This document shows, piece by piece, positions 60,411-64,000 of a DNA stretch of 64,000 nucleotides (position 1 is the first letter of the stretch; each line of letters begins with the position of its first letter). The stretch is from Straminergon stramineum (Eukaryota; Streptophyta; Bryopsida; Hypnales; Calliergonaceae). The notes under the pieces are model-generated. The model saw only the letters and a list, made by a program, of their open reading frames with translations. It did not search any database and was not told the origin of the DNA. The position numbers and the translations under genes are program-made. Where the stretch lies: assembly GCA_963920665.1 (NCBI GenBank), contig OY987264.1, positions 28,438,906-28,502,905 of the forward strand, written 5' to 3'.

Positions 60411-63400
60411 TTAATACCTCTCCCGCTCTCTTTCCCGCGAACGAGACCGTCCGATGTGCTCTCTCTCCCAGTCTCGTTCCCGATCACGGCCTCCACGATC
60501 CCGATCACGACCTCCTCGATCTCTCTCACGAGTTCCCCGCTCACCACGGTCGCGATCTCCTCGGTCACGATCTCGGTCGCGATCACGGTCACGATGCCTG
60601 TCACTTTCACGTTCACGGTCCACATCCCGATCTTTCTCCCGATCACGATCTCTATCACGTTCACGGTAACCATCGTCGTCTCCTCTGTCCCGAGTTCGTT
60701 CATGGTCTCGGTCGAAATCCCGATCTTTCTCTCGTTTGTCTGGCTTGTCCAAATCCCTGTAATAGAGCCGAAGAACATAAATGAACACAACAGACGGTTC
60801 AAAAGAGGTGATCTTCAATTACAATTTAAATTCTTCCAAACCTGAACTATAGTGCTATCGTGACACTACAAAAGAGACAGAGGGCACGTTGCAGCTATGT
60901 AATGCAATCACATAAACATTATGAATTCCAGTGTGTAGAGGAGACTGCAGGGCGCTCTCAAGACTATACGTCTGAAACGTAGGTTAGCTTAAACTGATGC
61001 CCCATATTCAGGCGAGAGTAGTGGTAAGCATGAAAATATCGTAATAGACAAATCGGAACAGACAACCGATTCCTCTCACATTCTAGAAATAAAAAGAGAT
61101 GAATATGAGCAACATCACTGGGAGAGATTCCCACCTATCATCGTAGCTCATGACAGCGTCACGTGCCTTCGGCTCTTCTGACCTAGTGGAAGTAGCAGCT
61201 TGAAGCAGTTGCGGTTCCCTAAAAGCAGTGACATACACTTATCATTGCTTGGAACATTTAAAATAGACTGAGAAAGATTGTAAAAGAACTACCCATCCAA
61301 TTCAATCTTCAATTTGAGCACATCTATGCCAGATCTGAAGATTCGCATCTACGACAACATATATGTGACAACGCCATTCACTTCACTTCTAAACCAGATA
61401 GGCTAGTTAAGTTCCAAAGCACATGTGGACGAATTTCATTGCATGGTGACTAAGATCCAAATTAGCACAGGCTGCGAATAGTCGAAATGTAAATAAGTGG
61501 AGGTACACAACCGGTGAAAGAGATCATGCATGAAATTTAAAAGAAGGTTGAGAGAAACACACCGTCCAGAATACTTTTGATTCACTTCATCACCTCCTAC
61601 CCGAGTAGATCCCAAACCCCCTCCCAATCTTCGAGGACGCCAATTAGGTACAGTTCGACCTCGTTCAACGTCCACAAGCACACGTCGGTTGTCAATCTTG
61701 CGGCCGTCAGCTTGCTTATATGCAGCTGTTCACAAGACAGAGGATTGCCTTAAAAATCTATCAATCCAGGCATCAGGGAATCGAGGAAGTGATACATCTG
61801 TTAGAATGTTCCACCAAGATACAGCATATTGACATTAAAAGAATAAGGATAGCACAAGACGTACTTTTCATGTCCCGTGTATGCTGATACTCTATAAATG
61901 CATACCCACGAGGAGTCTTCGAAACTTTATCAGATACAAGTCGAACCTGCAAAGAGAAGTAAAAAATACATTCAGTAAGGGAAGTCTTCAGCATTCAGGC
62001 ACTTGCAAGCCCACCTCCACACAACACCATTTAAAAAATAACTGCAAAGAAAGAACAAAACATAAAGAGCAACGGTTTAATTAGACCTGCACCTTTTACC
62101 CTATGAATTTATATATATCAAGCTGTACACATGAGACACAAAACTCAAGTCAATTCTGTTCTCAGTCCGACCAATCTGATGAGCATGAACAAACTCAAGA
62201 TGATAAGTCAGCTACTCACTCGTTTAATTGGGCCATATCCTTCAAATTCCCTTCGGATTTTGTTTTCAGTCGTTTCATAGCTCTGCAAAGAGACACTACA
62301 GAATTAGACAGGTTGGCCAGCAGCGTTTCCAAGAACCGTTAGCCTACTACAGCGACCACAGATTTTTCAAGGCAAAGAAGGAATCGTGCTCTCAAAGAAC
62401 TGTACAATGCGTGCAACGAACAACGTCTTGTAAGGATCTCCTTCTATATCTGGGTCATTAACCGGGTCATCTGCCAAAAGCCAAGGAATGGAGACCATCA
62501 GAGTATGAACCTGAAGCAAGTGATTTTACACAGGAGACAGAATATCTTAGTTTGTGATCTTTACATATAATCTTTAAAGGAAAAAGCCGTATCCAGAAAA
62601 TAGTAATAGTTTTAGACTACGACTTTATAATACATCGTTCACCACATGATGAGAACGCAGTGACTAAAAGCGGGACACAAGAGAGATGAAACTGAATGTC
62701 TATGTCTATGTCTATGATAATTATGCAAAAGCTTAATTACACCATCTCTGACTGAAAGTTCATTCTAAACTTTTAAATAGACACTAAAGAGAGGGAATCA
62801 ATTAAAAGATACACTGCTGTGGAAAGTCCACCGTGCATAATGGTCCTCAGCAAAATAAAGATCCCAAGAATATATCCATGGGAAGTAAGACATACATTTG
62901 GCCAGCTCATCAAGTGCCTTCTTTGTTCCTTCCTCCAATCGAAGTTGATGGATTCGAGCACGCCTTTGAGTCTGCATCCTTGCACATCTCAGTTAGGGCT
63001 CATTTCTAAACTGTTCACATATAATCCAATGTAATTGTTCCTATATTGGAAAACTTAAAGATATGGACATTACCACCATAAAACAAATAAACACATATAT
63101 CGTAATGTGCAAGAACTAGAGAGAAACCAGCACTCAACAGTGAAGCTTATGCAAATCAGAAGAAATTACTTCACATAGTTACTGACAAAAGATGAGGACT
63201 CTTACAGGAGTTTCTCCCTTGGTGACAGGAGGAGCATATTCAGGATCTCCAGGCTCCGCAAAATGCTGAACAAATTGTCCAATGCCTGCAATATCAACCG
63301 AAAAAAAATCCAAAATGAAACCAGGCCCAGGAGGTATCGGTCGCATAGTTCCATGCCTATGGAGTTTCATTAACACCACAGCTCTTCCAGCAAAAAAATA

Positions 63401-63662
63401 AAACCATAAGCCTTCAGACTTCAGGTCAGAATCCAGCATTATATTTTGAATTAAACCCTGAATGAAGGTTTAGAACATGATAAGGACAACCAACAACAAA
63501 GACTTGTATAAACGCATTCAAATGAGTTCAGGAGGAGAAAGGATCACCTTGATACTGGGGACATTTTCGCTTCTCCGGAGGGGGTTTGAATTCCAATGGC
63601 GGTCGAGGCTCAAAAAGCTTCAAAAGATTCGTCGTCAAACCAGTCGGGTGGCTCTGCCCAAT
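60411..63662 (-). CDS. U1-70K: U1 small nuclear ribonucleoprotein 70 kDa (U1-70K), 5' end beyond window
   Basis: U1-70K binds stem-loop I of U1 snRNA and links U1 snRNP to SR proteins during 5' splice-site recognition in the nucleus. Visible exons (minus strand): 63548-63662, 63206-63285, 62896-62971, 62406-62470, 62220-62282, 61865-61946, 61563-61725, 61135-61218, 60411-60756 (stop at 60411-60413). Phases join cleanly into 357 residues. The order is the conserved N-terminal segment [20 protein letters not shown], then [12 protein letters not shown] and [23 protein letters not shown]. The RRM follows with RNP2 TLFVAR and RNP1 RGYAFIEY, then [24 protein letters not shown]. The tail is Arg-Asp/Arg-Glu rich and ends [12 protein letters not shown]. 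Roughly 35 N-terminal residues and the start codon are missing to the right. Antisense frames rich in Arg-Ser over the last exon are shadows. Confidence 0.94.
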
Positions 63663-64000
63663 CTGTAAAACACAAAAATAATTTATTAATCAATTTCCTA
63701 CACCACACCAATACCTGCCAACGCACCCTAGTACAAGAGAACGCCCCTCTCATAGAAGGGTAACCATCTACGTTAATACCACAAGGTTGATGATAATTAC
63801 TCTAAAACAGCATCATAGGTAACCCCCAGCATATGATACAGAAACAGGCAAAAAAAGTAGAGGAGACCTGATGACGAAAAGCGAATATCAACAAGCGACT
63901 GGAAGCTTCTTCACATATTTATACACATACTAAAACACATTAACCTAAAACCATCTTCTTATGACGCGCACTCAACCATGTAAGTGCACATTGCTTCCAA
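63663..64000 (-). other. U1-70K upstream intron
   Basis: The acceptor (CAG on the minus strand) lies at 63663-63665. No N-terminal coding block is seen up to the window edge, so this stretch is read as intron of U1-70K. Confidence 0.6.

Noticed and set aside
60454..60845. Arg/Ser-rich and Thr/Ile-rich frames antisense to the last U1-70K exon
   Set aside because: They mirror the CGN/GAY codon repeats of the real RD/RE tail on the other strand.

Overview
The window looks like nuclear DNA of a land plant, with AT-rich, repeat-packed intergenic space around two conserved intron-rich genes. The evidence is GT-AG introns, a plant-type MED13 and U1-70K, and plant-style CACTA, hAT, mariner-like and LINE elements. 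I cannot name the species; the large, TE-riddled spacers and introns would fit a seedless plant, but that is a guess.

Layout. From 1 to 15.5 kb there is no recognisable gene, only small inverted-repeat elements, many bounded by TTAA. From 15.5 to 19.7 kb lies a complete but decayed hAT transposon. A dead LINE follows (21.4-23.3 kb), then an unexplained stretch with a GC-rich island (23.8-29.3 kb). Nested MITEs occupy 29.5-33.4 kb. A short hAT relative (33.6-35.1 kb) sits directly upstream of the first gene.

Genes. 35.6-51.4 kb (+ strand) holds a complete 25-exon MED13 gene. The splice phases close exactly and give 2,037 residues. MED13 links the CDK8 kinase module to core Mediator. From 51.4 to 59.4 kb is AT-rich, transposon-filled spacer. 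At 60.4-63.7 kb (- strand) is U1-70K, the U1 snRNP protein that recognises 5' splice sites; its first exon or exons lie beyond the right edge. The two genes converge, with about 9 kb between their stop codons. Both are housekeeping nuclear factors, and I see no functional linkage between them.

Most interesting non-genic signal. A large family of non-coding elements begins TTAACCCCTAAA and ends with the inverse. Copies lie in the spacers and in at least five MED13 introns. Pairs of copies act as empty sites for one another and allow exact reconstruction of nested insertions, for example at 29.5-31.6 kb and 33.0-33.2 kb.
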